Source: Pseudomonadota bacterium | GTDB lineage: Bacteria > Pseudomonadota > Alphaproteobacteria > Caulobacterales > Aquidulcibacteraceae | Length of the DNA: 64,000 bases | NCBI GenBank assembly: GCA_020161405.1 | Contig: JAIUOD010000004.1 | Coordinates: 186,001 to 250,000 of the forward strand | Direction of reading: 5' to 3' | Shown here: piece by piece, positions 8,808-17,330 of the stretch | How positions within the stretch are numbered: position 1 is the stretch's first letter | How the letters are laid out: every line of letters begins with the position of its first letter | Program-made: the position numbers and the translations under genes | The notes under the pieces: generated by a model | Database searches by the model: none | Told to the model about the DNA's origin: nothing | What the model saw: only the letters and a program-made list of their open reading frames with translations

Positions 8808-10331
8808 ATGCCGCTTGAAATGCAACAAAAAAATCCAACTTTTGAAAATGCACGATATATAAAAATATCGGCACAAGATAATGTTGCAATCGCATTATCT
8901 GATTTACAAAAGGGGGAAGAAATTTCAATAGATGGCGAAAATTTTCGCCTTTTTGAACCTATTAAAAAAGGACATAAATTCGCTACCCTTCCAATTAAAA
9001 AATCACAACAAATATATAAATTTGGTTTTCCAATTGGCTATTCAACGAATGAAATTTCAATTGGTGAATGGGTTCATGTTCATAATATAAAAAGCAATCT
9101 TGAAAATGGTCAAATTGATTTTGACTATAAAGAACCAATAAATTCACCCGTGCAAAATTGCGATATAGAAATCAACGCCTACCATAGAAAAGATGGTAAA
9201 ATCGGTATTCGCAATGAAATTTGGATAATTCCAACTGTTGGCTGCGTTGCCGCTTTAGCGCAAAAATTAGCGCGCGATTTTAAAATGCCAAATGATATTA
9301 ATATTGATGCAATACATGCCTTTTCGCATCAATTTGGCTGTTCCCAATTAGGGGATGATTTGGAAGCTACAAAAAACATAATCGCAAGCCTTGCGATGCA
9401 TCCAAATTCATGCGGGGTTTTGATTATTGGTTTAGGATGTGAAAACAATCTTTTATCAAAATTACTTGAGGCGATACCACAAGAATATCATTATAAAATC
9501 AAAAGTTTTGAAGCCCAAAAAATTGATAATGAATATCAATTTGGAATGTCACTTTTGAATGAAATTGCAAATGAACAAAAAGATGTTAAGCGCCAAAAAG
9601 CAAAATTAAACGAACTTGTAATTGGCGTTAAATGTGGCGGCTCCGATGGTTTTTCTGGTCTAAGCGCCAACCCATTAATCGGACGCATAAGCAAATATTT
9701 CACCAATATTGGCGCCAAAGTTATTATGACCGAAATCCCCGAAGTTTTTGGCGCCGAAGATATTTTATTTGCCAATTGCAAAGACAAAAAAACCTATCAA
9801 AACCTATTTACAATGATTGAGAATTTCAAAAATTACTTCATTAAAAATGGTCAGAAAATCTATGAAAACCCCTCCCCCGGAAATAAGGATGGCGGGATAA
9901 GTACATTGGAAGAAAAATCACTTGGCGCGGTTCAAAAAAGCGGCGGCGCAATTATTACTGATGTTTTGGAATATGGGCAACGCGTAAAAGAAAATGGCCT
10001 AAGTGTTTTAAATGCCCCAGGGAATGATGCAATCTCATCAACCGCCCTTGCTTCAAGTGGTGCGCATATAATTTTATTTTCAACAGGGCGCGGAACGCCT
10101 CTTGGCTTTTTTGTTCCAACTTTAAAAATCGCCTCTAATAGTGAGATTGCAAAAAATAAAAGCCATTGGATTGATTTTGATGCTGGTGAAATTTTGCAAA
10201 GCGGCGAATTTGAACATGCGCAAAATAATTTAATCAGCCAAATAATTGCAATTGCCAATGGTGAAAAAACCAAGAATGAAATCAATGAAATTCGTGAATT
10301 TGCGCTATGGAAAAATGGGGTAACATTATGA
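8808..10331 (+). CDS. uxaA: Altronate dehydratase
   Basis: 507 residues, matching the family. UxaA removes water from D-altronate to give KDG. The N-terminal SAF-type domain covers about residues 18-90 (DNVAIALSDLQKGEEI). The large C-terminal domain carries family segments YHRKDGKIGIRNEIWIIPTVGC, GCSQLGDDLEATK, LGCENN, VGVKCGGSDGFSGLSANP-like text and IILFSTGRGTPLGF, with several conserved Cys. The first ATG (8808) has AAGG rather far upstream; an in-frame ATG follows at 8820. The stop overlaps the next start as ATGA at 10328-10331, so it is co-transcribed with the reductase and the pectate lyase. A perfect operator lies upstream at 8764. Confidence 0.95.
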   Translation: MPLEMQQKNPTFENARYIKISAQDNVAIALSDLQKGEEISIDGENFRLFEPIKKGHKFATLPIKKSQQIYKFGFPIGYSTNEISIGEWVHVHNIKSNLENGQIDFDYKEPINSPVQNCDIEINAYHRKDGKIGIRNEIWIIPTVGCVAALAQKLARDFKMPNDINIDAIHAFSHQFGCSQLGDDLEATKNIIASLAMHPNSCGVLIIGLGCENNLLSKLLEAIPQEYHYKIKSFEAQKIDNEYQFGMSLLNEIANEQKDVKRQKAKLNELVIGVKCGGSDGFSGLSANPLIGRISKYFTNIGAKVIMTEIPEVFGAEDILFANCKDKKTYQNLFTMIENFKNYFIKNGQKIYENPSPGNKDGGISTLEEKSLGAVQKSGGAIITDVLEYGQRVKENGLSVLNAPGNDAISSTALASSGAHIILFSTGRGTPLGFFVPTLKIASNSEIAKNKSHWIDFDAGEILQSGEFEHAQNNLISQIIAIANGEKTKNEINEIREFALWKNGVTL

Positions 10332-11767
10332 TTGCCCTTAATCAGGAAAATTTGCCATTAATTGCGCAAAATGCCATTTTGCCAAAATATAATCGTGATG
10401 AAACCCAAATTGGTGTGGTTCATTTTGGCCCCGGTGTATTCCACCGCGCACATCAGGCATATTATTTTGATAAATTGCTTGAGATCAATCCAAATTATGC
10501 GATTTGCGAAGTTTCGCTTCATTCAACCAATGTGCGCGATGCCATTTTGCCGCAAGATAATTTATACACAATTGCGCAAATTGATGCAGAACCCAAAATG
10601 CAAATCATTGGTTCAATCATGGGATTTTTGGTTGCACCTGAAAATCCGCAAAAAGTCATTGATGTCTTGGCAAATGAAAATATAAAATTTGTTACAAGCA
10701 CAATTACAGAAAAAGGCTATTATCTTGATAATCAAGGAAAACTTGATTTTAGTGCACCCGAAATTGCGCACGATTTAGAAAACCCAAACAACCCAAAAAG
10801 CTATATTGGTTTTATTATGGCAGGCCTTAGAGCGCGGAAAGTTAAGGGCCTGCCACCCTTTACAATTATTATCTGTGATAATCTTTCAAATAATGGCAAT
10901 TTAATAAAAGCCGCAATCATTGATTTTGCACGCCAAAGCGATAGCCAAATGCTTGATTATATCAAAAACCTTCAATGCCCGTGCACAATGGTTGATAGTA
11001 TAACACCCGCAACCGATGATGCATTACGCAATAGAGTTGCCGCAAAAATTGGCGCCAAAGATAATTGGCCAATTGCACGCGAAAGCTTCACCCAATGGAT
11101 TATTGAAGATTTTGAAAATAACAATGAGATTGAGTGGCAAAAAATCGGTGTCGAAATAACTAAAGATATTAAACAATATGAACGGGCAAAATTAAAAATC
11201 CTAAATGGGGCGCATTCTTCAATGGCCTATTTTGGCATTTTAAAAGGTCATAAAAATGTTTATGACACAACCCAAGATAAAGAAATAATGTCCTTGATTA
11301 AAGATATGATTTTTAATGAAATTATACCTTTAATAAATGCCGATTTCTCACTTGAAAATTATGCCAATTCGGTTTTGAAAAGGTTTGAAAACCCCGTAAT
11401 TGACCATCAAATTTCACAAATCTCATGGGACGGAAGCAAGAAATTACCTGTACGTCTTTTGCAATCTATCATTGAGGCCATCAGCCAAAATAAGCCATTT
11501 GAAAATATGGCTTTTGCAATTGCCTGCTGGTTCGCTTTCATTGGAAAAATGGCAAAATCAAACACCAAAATCATCGACCCAATTGGCGAAAAATTAAACC
11601 AAATTGGCAAAGGCTTAAAAGGCGACATCTATGATGTCGATATATTAATAGATGCGACAGGAATTTTTGATGAAACCCTGCGCCAAAGCCAAATTTTCAT
11701 CGACACACTAAAATCAAAATATATAAAAGCAATTAGTTACAAGGAAGCCCAATATGAAAATGCGTAA
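10328..11767 (+). CDS. uxuB: Mannitol-dehydrogenase-family uronate reductase (UxuB-like; tagaturonate/fructuronate reductase)
   Basis: 479 residues of the polyol-specific long-chain dehydrogenase family. GVVHFGPGVFHRAHQAYYFDKLL at the N-terminus is the NAD-binding opening typical of fructuronate reductase and mannitol dehydrogenase. ERAKLKILNGAHSSMAYFG in the middle contains the Lys-Asn-His catalytic context. E. coli UxaB opens differently (FGEGNFLRAFVDW), so by sequence this is UxuB-like. Its coupling to uxaA, which uses altronate, suggests it may reduce tagaturonate in practice. ATG at 10328 overlaps the uxaA stop (ATGA) and has GGGG seven bases before it; a longer frame from 10307 is less likely. 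The 3' end overlaps the pectate lyase start by 14 bp. Confidence 0.85.
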   Translation: MIALNQENLPLIAQNAILPKYNRDETQIGVVHFGPGVFHRAHQAYYFDKLLEINPNYAICEVSLHSTNVRDAILPQDNLYTIAQIDAEPKMQIIGSIMGFLVAPENPQKVIDVLANENIKFVTSTITEKGYYLDNQGKLDFSAPEIAHDLENPNNPKSYIGFIMAGLRARKVKGLPPFTIIICDNLSNNGNLIKAAIIDFARQSDSQMLDYIKNLQCPCTMVDSITPATDDALRNRVAAKIGAKDNWPIARESFTQWIIEDFENNNEIEWQKIGVEITKDIKQYERAKLKILNGAHSSMAYFGILKGHKNVYDTTQDKEIMSLIKDMIFNEIIPLINADFSLENYANSVLKRFENPVIDHQISQISWDGSKKLPVRLLQSIIEAISQNKPFENMAFAIACWFAFIGKMAKSNTKIIDPIGEKLNQIGKGLKGDIYDVDILIDATGIFDETLRQSQIFIDTLKSKYIKAISYKEAQYENA

Positions 11768-13118
11768 TATTGCAAAAAAAATCCTTTACATCACTATTTC
11801 AAGTGCAATGATGACCGTTCCATTGATTGCCAATGCAAAGCCAATTGAAACCCCAAAATTAAACCGCGCCACTTATGATTTTACGGCATGGGCAAAAGAT
11901 ACAAAGGGCGGCAAAGGTGGGCGCATTATTCGTGTAACCAATCTAAATGGTGATGGCGCAGGTTCATTGCGCGAAGCAATCGAAGCTACGGGGCCACGAA
12001 TTGTTGTGTTTGAAGTTGGCGGCGTAATTGATTTGGGTGGTAAAACCCTTTCAATCAAAAACCCATACATAACAATCGCAGGGCAAACCGCACCCGGCCC
12101 TGGCATCACATTAATTCGCGGTGAAACCAATGCATCAAACAGTCATGACATTATTATACAACACATTATGTTCCGTTCTGGCGATTTGGGAAAAGCGATT
12201 AAATCAGGCGGTGATATGGACAGTTTTTCATCAGTAGGTTCATATAATATTATTGTCGACCATTGCAGTTTTTCATGGGGCACAGATGAAAATCTTTCTG
12301 CTTCTGGAAAACGCTTTAAAGGCAAAGATGTTAATGAATGGCGTCAAAACACCTCCCATAATATAACTTATTCAAACAATTTAGTTTTTGAAGGTCTTGC
12401 CGATTCAATCCATCCAAAGGGCGAACATTCTAAAGGTGGTTTGATACATGATAATGCCACTGGCATTTTGCTTTATGGCAATATCTATGCATCAAATATG
12501 GAAAGAAACGCCTTGTTCAAAGGTGGGGTTCATGCCGCTGAAATTAATAATTTAATTTTCAACCCTGGGCAAAAGGCAATTCATTATAATTTGATTGCCC
12601 ATGAATGGGAAAATGTTCCATATCAGAATGGAGTGATTACTTTGATTGGTAACATATACCGTCAAGGCCCTGATACAAAAAAGGATTTACCATTATTCAC
12701 TTTGGGCGGCGCAGGTGATGTTGAACTTTATATGAAAGACAATATTGCCAAGGATTTTAATGGTAAAGCCTTACCACAGGTTGGAAGCTATACAGATGGC
12801 GGTGCAAAAATTATCAATGCGAAAGCGCCATATTTATCGCCTGACATTAAAATCATTCCATCAAATAAATTAGAAGATCAAATCTATTTTACGGTTGGTG
12901 CGCGACCATGGGCACGTGACCCAATTGATTTTAAAATTCTTTCCGATGTTGCCGAAGGGCGCGGGCAAATTATAAATACCCAAGAGCAAAATTATATCGG
13001 CTATCCAAAATATGCACCTGTTTCAAAACCATTTAACGAAGCCGATTGGAATTTAGACGATATGTCGCCCAAAGCAGGTTGGCAAAGCCTTTTTCCGAAG
13101 GTTGGAATGGAACATTAA
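11754..13118 (+). CDS. Pectate lyase, polysaccharide lyase family 1
   Basis: 454 residues with a cleavable signal peptide (about 1-28, ending LIANAKP), so periplasmic or secreted. The parallel beta-helix begins with the PL1-type GGRIIRVTNLNGDGAGSLREAIEATGPRIVVFEVGGVIDL. It continues with ITIAGQTAPGPGITLIRG, DSFSSVGSYNIIVDHCSFSWGTDEN (acidic calcium-site segment) and NITYSNNLVFEGL. PL1 enzymes cleave polygalacturonate by calcium-dependent beta-elimination, producing unsaturated uronates for KduI/KduD. AAGGAAG precedes the ATG. It is the last gene of the uxaA-uxuB-pel operon and is followed by a strongly folded intergenic element. It is the only pectin-backbone depolymerase in the window. Confidence 0.93.
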   Translation: MKMRNIAKKILYITISSAMMTVPLIANAKPIETPKLNRATYDFTAWAKDTKGGKGGRIIRVTNLNGDGAGSLREAIEATGPRIVVFEVGGVIDLGGKTLSIKNPYITIAGQTAPGPGITLIRGETNASNSHDIIIQHIMFRSGDLGKAIKSGGDMDSFSSVGSYNIIVDHCSFSWGTDENLSASGKRFKGKDVNEWRQNTSHNITYSNNLVFEGLADSIHPKGEHSKGGLIHDNATGILLYGNIYASNMERNALFKGGVHAAEINNLIFNPGQKAIHYNLIAHEWENVPYQNGVITLIGNIYRQGPDTKKDLPLFTLGGAGDVELYMKDNIAKDFNGKALPQVGSYTDGGAKIINAKAPYLSPDIKIIPSNKLEDQIYFTVGARPWARDPIDFKILSDVAEGRGQIINTQEQNYIGYPKYAPVSKPFNEADWNLDDMSPKAGWQSLFPKVGMEH

Positions 13119-13145
13119 TAACAAGAAAATGCCTCGAAACAAACT

Positions 13146-13258
13146 TGCCCCGCTTAGAGCGTTTACCAAAAATGTATAGCGGTTTTTGGATAGAAACGCG
13201 ATAAACAAAAAAGCTAGAATTCCATTTCGTTAAAGCGAAATGAAATTCTAGCGGGGCA
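13146..13258. repeat. Structured intergenic element, three-way-junction-like, between convergent genes
   Basis: An outer 9-bp stem (TGCCCCGCT at 13146-13154 with AGCGGGGCA at 13250-13258) encloses two hairpins. The first has GCGTTT/AAACGC (13159/13194) continuing into CCAAAAA/TTTTTGG (13166/13183). The second has GCTAGAATT-CATTTCG arms at 13213-13252. T-runs flank it on both strands, so it probably serves as a bidirectional terminator for the pectate lyase and GH43 genes. It contains TAGAGCG, also seen in a hairpin at 30674. Confidence 0.6.
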
Positions 13259-13261
13259 TTT

Positions 13262-14836
13262 TTATAGGGCGCGATATATGAAATTTTTATAAGTCACTTT
13301 GCCTTGTCCGCATGAATAAATTGCGGGTTTTAACATCATAAATCCACCGCGAACATTATGATTATAACCTGAAACTTCCATTCCCCTATCAAAGCGTTTC
13401 CAATTTTTGCCATCTGATGATGTAAAAAAAGAAACTATATTTTCAAAATTGCGAAGGCGCATGAATAATTTTTTGCCATAGGGGTTTTTAGGTTTGCCGC
13501 GTTCAATCCCATACTGGTGCGTTATGAAATTTGTCAAATTAAAGCCAAGGCCGCAATAAAGCATTTTGTCATAAAATAACAAAAGCCCACCCCATGCATT
13601 ATCCTCTATTTCAATCTGTGCTTCAATTTCATAGGCTCTATCACCGACAATAAAGCCAAGTGTTGCACTATTTGATGGCGCATTTCCGATTGCACCTAGT
13701 TCAAGGGCATTGTCTTTTATATTAAGGCGGCTGGCATCATTATTTTGCCCAATATAATTCCACTGAATACCAAATTTTGATTTTGAAAAATCATCACTTA
13801 AAGCAATTCCATTGGGTGATTTAAATTTTGTTTTTGGCGCTTTAATCGGTTTTGATAAATCATTACCGCCAAAAATTGGCCAGCCATCCTTTGACCACGA
13901 AACAGGCGCAAGCAAGCATTGACGCCCCAATGTTATAAAATCCTTTTCATAGCCATGATAAACAGACCAAAATTCACCATCTTTGGTTTGGAAAATGGTT
14001 GCATGACCACGCGACCACCACATTTCATTTTTTGATTTTGAGCGTACTAATGGATTTTGTGGGCAATTTTCAAATGGGCCGTGAATTGAATTTGACCGCG
14101 CCACAATTACCATATGCCCCGTTGGCGGCCCTGCAGTTCCGCCAATTGCGGTTATAAGATAATAATATTGCCCATGTTTAAAGATTTTTGGCCCTTCGGG
14201 GGAAAAACCTTCAACATCCCAATCATCGGGATATTTCCATGGCTTATAAATATTTTTAGGTTCATCAAGAACTTTAAGGCCATCATCTGATAGTGTAACC
14301 CTGTCACCGCCTGATAAGAATAAATAGCGTTTGCCATCTTCACCAATTGCATGCCCTGGATCTATATGATTATGAAGCCCTAAATCAATTGGGTCTGACC
14401 AATTACCATCGATTTTATCACTATAGATTGCATAAATTGTATTTTGTTTTGGATGTTTGACGGCAAAATAAATATAAAATCGCCCATTAATCTTAACCAA
14501 ATCTGGCGCCCAAACTGAACCGACATATTGGTTTAAGGCATATGATATTGGCACCCAATTTATCAAATCTTTTGAATGATAAATCACCAAGCCAGGATAG
14601 GCTTCAAAACTTGAAACAGTTAGATAATAATCATCACCATCACGCAAAATTGATGGGTCGGGATGATCGCCTGAAATAATTGGATTTAAGAAATAGCCAT
14701 TTCCCAAATCTGCCTTGCGTTGATTTTCAATTCCACCCGCCCATTTTACAGGTGGCGTACAATCGGCAAATGCAGGATTAACAAAAAGGCCAAGCGCACT
14801 TGCGCCAGATAATCTTAAAGTGTCACGGCGGTTCAT
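13262..14836 (-). CDS. Glycoside hydrolase family 43 protein
   Basis: 524 residues. The N-terminus MNRRDTLRLSGASALGLF is a twin-arginine-like signal, so export is expected. The five-bladed propeller catalytic domain spans about residues 45-330. It shows SGDHPDPSILRDGDDYYL (general-base Asp), NHIDPGHAIGEDGKRYLF (pKa-modulating Asp region) and EGFSPEGPKIFKHG (acid Glu). A C-terminal beta-sandwich (about 345-520, DFSKSKFGIQWNYIG through GGFMMLKPAIYSCGQGKV) matches the accessory domain of many GH43 xylosidases and arabinofuranosidases. In this locus removal of arabinose or xylose side chains from pectin is likely (inferred). Its ATG directly abuts the upstream esterase stop (TAA-ATG). Confidence 0.9.
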   Translation of the reverse strand: MNRRDTLRLSGASALGLFVNPAFADCTPPVKWAGGIENQRKADLGNGYFLNPIISGDHPDPSILRDGDDYYLTVSSFEAYPGLVIYHSKDLINWVPISYALNQYVGSVWAPDLVKINGRFYIYFAVKHPKQNTIYAIYSDKIDGNWSDPIDLGLHNHIDPGHAIGEDGKRYLFLSGGDRVTLSDDGLKVLDEPKNIYKPWKYPDDWDVEGFSPEGPKIFKHGQYYYLITAIGGTAGPPTGHMVIVARSNSIHGPFENCPQNPLVRSKSKNEMWWSRGHATIFQTKDGEFWSVYHGYEKDFITLGRQCLLAPVSWSKDGWPIFGGNDLSKPIKAPKTKFKSPNGIALSDDFSKSKFGIQWNYIGQNNDASRLNIKDNALELGAIGNAPSNSATLGFIVGDRAYEIEAQIEIEDNAWGGLLLFYDKMLYCGLGFNLTNFITHQYGIERGKPKNPYGKKLFMRLRNFENIVSFFTSSDGKNWKRFDRGMEVSGYNHNVRGGFMMLKPAIYSCGQGKVTYKNFIYRAL

Positions 14837-16411
14837 TTACGTACCTTGTTGAATGAATGGAACTTTTTCAAATAATTTGCGTTCTTGCCCGCGCGGATCA
14901 TTTTGCATCATGCATTTTGTGTCAAAAATCATGGTTGCGCGATTTGGTAATTTATATTTTTCCCATTTTGGCAATTCATTGGTTTGCGGATTCGCAAATT
15001 TGGCAAAATTGGCAAGGCTTTTGGAAAATATTTTTGCAACTAACCTTGCCCCTGCCCCATCATCACTTAAAGATGATTTTGCATTTGTGGTTTGAAATGC
15101 CATTGGTATATCAATTGTGTGCGGCGCGCCCCATTTGCCATTATCTTTTTTTGATTGATAATCAAATTGATAGACCCATGCGGAATTAGTTTTTGCCCTC
15201 TCCTCGGCCTCTATGATTGCGCCGCGCCATGAACGCCCTGCACTTGTTGCGGCAAAGAAAACATCGGATGCAGAGTAATTGGGATATATTTTTCTATAGG
15301 TTTCGATAACCAGAATGGGATCAATATCAACGCGATATTGTGAAGGTAATTTTTTTGGTAAATCATCCCATGTTAAATTATGATTGGCAGGGTCATTACC
15401 AAGAAACAATTTGGTTTCATCATGCGTATTGCCAATTATCATTGGTACATTAACCCCCCATCCATTGGCATTTGGGTAAAATGGATGATTGAATAAAATA
15501 ACTTCATCCAAAACTGGCCCCATATAAAGGCCGCCGTTTCCTATTATTGGGTCAATCGTTTTTAATGCCGCGATAATTTCACTTTGTGGCGCTTTTGATA
15601 TTAAATCTAAACCATTCAAATCAGGCTTCAAACCAAGTGCATTTAAAAGCGAGATTGCGCGTTTGGTGGCATTGCCACCGCCCGATGCCGTAACCTGCTG
15701 CCCTGACATTGTAAGGGCGCGTGAGAAAAGCCCTTTTGCACTTGGCGTTGCCATTAAGGTTGCAATTTTTGCACCGCCGCCCGATTGCCCAAAAGCCATA
15801 ATTCGATTGGCATCGCCGCCAAATTGGGAAATATTATCCTTAACCCATTTTAGTGCTAATATTATATCAAGCTGCCCAACATTTCCCGATTGCGCGTATT
15901 TGCCGTAATTCCCTGTTAATTCACGCTCCAAACGCGATAAATATAAATAACCAAAAGCATTAAGGCGGTGATTGATTGAAACCACAATAACATCATAATC
16001 ATGGCATAATTTCGTGCCATCATACATTGGGTCTGAACCCGAACCGTTAGAATAAGCGCCGCCGTGAATATAAAACATCACTGCACGTTTTTTATTATCA
16101 AGTGCGGGCGTGAAAACATTTAAAAATAAACAATCTTCGGACTGATTTGGTTCATTGCTTGATTGCGGGCTTGCTTTGCCATATTCGAAGGCGTTTAATT
16201 CACCATTCCATGATTTTGCCCTTGGCGCTTGAAACCTATGATTTGATGTATCTTCGCCATATGGAATGCCTTTAAAAACAAAAATATCATTTTCAAATTT
16301 GCCATTAATCACGCCAGTTTTGGTCAAAACCTTTGATGATTTTGGCGCGCCAATGGCGGGGGCGGCAAACATTGAAATTCCCATCGCCCCAACTAATTCG
16401 CGTCTATTCAT
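14837..16411 (-). CDS. Carboxylesterase type B family protein
   Basis: 524 residues, alpha/beta-hydrolase fold. Family landmarks: FKGIPYGEDT, then SEDCLFLNVFTPA, FYIHGGAYSNGSG (oxyanion hole), and the nucleophile elbow MAFGQSGGGAKIATLMA with catalytic Ser. An acidic residue in the NTHDETKLFLG region and His in GAPHTIDIPMAF complete the likely triad. The N-terminus MNRRELVGAMGISMFAAPAIG is twin-arginine-like, so export is plausible. It sits between an SGNH acetylesterase and a GH43 gene, fitting removal of ester groups from pectin side chains. The exact ester (acetyl, feruloyl, methyl) cannot be read from sequence. AGGTGAG precedes the ATG. Confidence 0.88.
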   Translation of the reverse strand: MNRRELVGAMGISMFAAPAIGAPKSSKVLTKTGVINGKFENDIFVFKGIPYGEDTSNHRFQAPRAKSWNGELNAFEYGKASPQSSNEPNQSEDCLFLNVFTPALDNKKRAVMFYIHGGAYSNGSGSDPMYDGTKLCHDYDVIVVSINHRLNAFGYLYLSRLERELTGNYGKYAQSGNVGQLDIILALKWVKDNISQFGGDANRIMAFGQSGGGAKIATLMATPSAKGLFSRALTMSGQQVTASGGGNATKRAISLLNALGLKPDLNGLDLISKAPQSEIIAALKTIDPIIGNGGLYMGPVLDEVILFNHPFYPNANGWGVNVPMIIGNTHDETKLFLGNDPANHNLTWDDLPKKLPSQYRVDIDPILVIETYRKIYPNYSASDVFFAATSAGRSWRGAIIEAEERAKTNSAWVYQFDYQSKKDNGKWGAPHTIDIPMAFQTTNAKSSLSDDGAGARLVAKIFSKSLANFAKFANPQTNELPKWEKYKLPNRATMIFDTKCMMQNDPRGQERKLFEKVPFIQQGT

Positions 16412-16418
16412 TTCTCAC

Positions 16419-17330
16419 CTATGGAATAAGATAATCTGATAATTCGGGGACAGATTTGGCAAGTTCGCGCGCAATAATTGCCGAAAATACTTTTGCACCA
16501 TTTTCACCAATATGCGTGTAATCAAAGCTAAGATTCACTTTGCCATTTGGAATGCCGCTTGATTTTGGTTTTTCAGAAATGCAATTTTGCGTGCTTGGCG
16601 CTTGAATACAATTCATTGGTGTGGTGGGCGCAACAGATTTTGGGGTATCTTTTGTTGTACCAGTTTTTGCGGCATCTATTATATCTTGGCTTGGCATTAT
16701 TTGCGCTAATTCTAGCGATTTTACAGCACCCATTTCCTGAACGGCCTGTGCCGAAGCTGCGTTTAAATCAACCAAAGCCACATTTTCTTCCTTGGCAATT
16801 TTGCGTATCGCATCAGCCCAAGGCACAAGGTCATTTTTCAACACACCATCTTTGAACATACGGCGCGTTAATGGCGTTACAAAAACTGGGATTGCCCCTG
16901 CCTGCTTGGTTTCAATAACATATTGGCGCATAAATTCAGGAAATTCGCCTCCTAAATCGGTTGAACGCCCCGCCTTCCCCGGCATATCATTATGCCCTAA
17001 TTGGATTAGGACAAAGGTTTTTTGATAGCCTTGGGTTTTCATTTCATTCAATGCAATTTGCCATGAACCTTCGGCGCGATATGAAAAAGATGAACGCCCA
17101 CCGCGCGCCAAATCAATACATGCAACACTTGAAACCAAATGGTTTGCACAAAATTGCCCGCCCCAGCCTGATAATACTTGGGTTGTTGAATCGCCAACTA
17201 AGATTATTTTGCGCGCAGATATTGGTTTATGTGCCGCGCGCGCTTCTTTATCAATTTGTGCAAGGCTTTGGGCATTGGCAAATGATGAAAATAGCAAACA
17301 CGCAAATGAAAATGCGATTAAGCGTTTCAT
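16419..17330 (-). CDS. SGNH-family (CE12-like) rhamnogalacturonan/pectin acetylesterase
   Basis: 303 residues with a signal peptide (about 1-20, ending SSFANAQ). SGNH blocks are clear: ILVGDSTTQ (catalytic Ser), CIDLARGGRSSFSYRAEGSW (Gly block), QLGHNDMPGK (Asn block) and FDYTHIGENGAKVFS (Asp-His pair). This set is that of carbohydrate esterase family 12, which deacetylates pectin or rhamnogalacturonan. Between residues about 210 and 262 there is an insertion rich in Thr, Pro and Ser with two Cys (NCIQAPSTQNC), absent from the compact family core as I know it. The ATG overlaps the transporter stop (ATGA), so exuT and this gene are translationally coupled. Confidence 0.9.
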   Translation of the reverse strand: MKRLIAFSFACLLFSSFANAQSLAQIDKEARAAHKPISARKIILVGDSTTQVLSGWGGQFCANHLVSSVACIDLARGGRSSFSYRAEGSWQIALNEMKTQGYQKTFVLIQLGHNDMPGKAGRSTDLGGEFPEFMRQYVIETKQAGAIPVFVTPLTRRMFKDGVLKNDLVPWADAIRKIAKEENVALVDLNAASAQAVQEMGAVKSLELAQIMPSQDIIDAAKTGTTKDTPKSVAPTTPMNCIQAPSTQNCISEKPKSSGIPNGKVNLSFDYTHIGENGAKVFSAIIARELAKSVPELSDYLIP

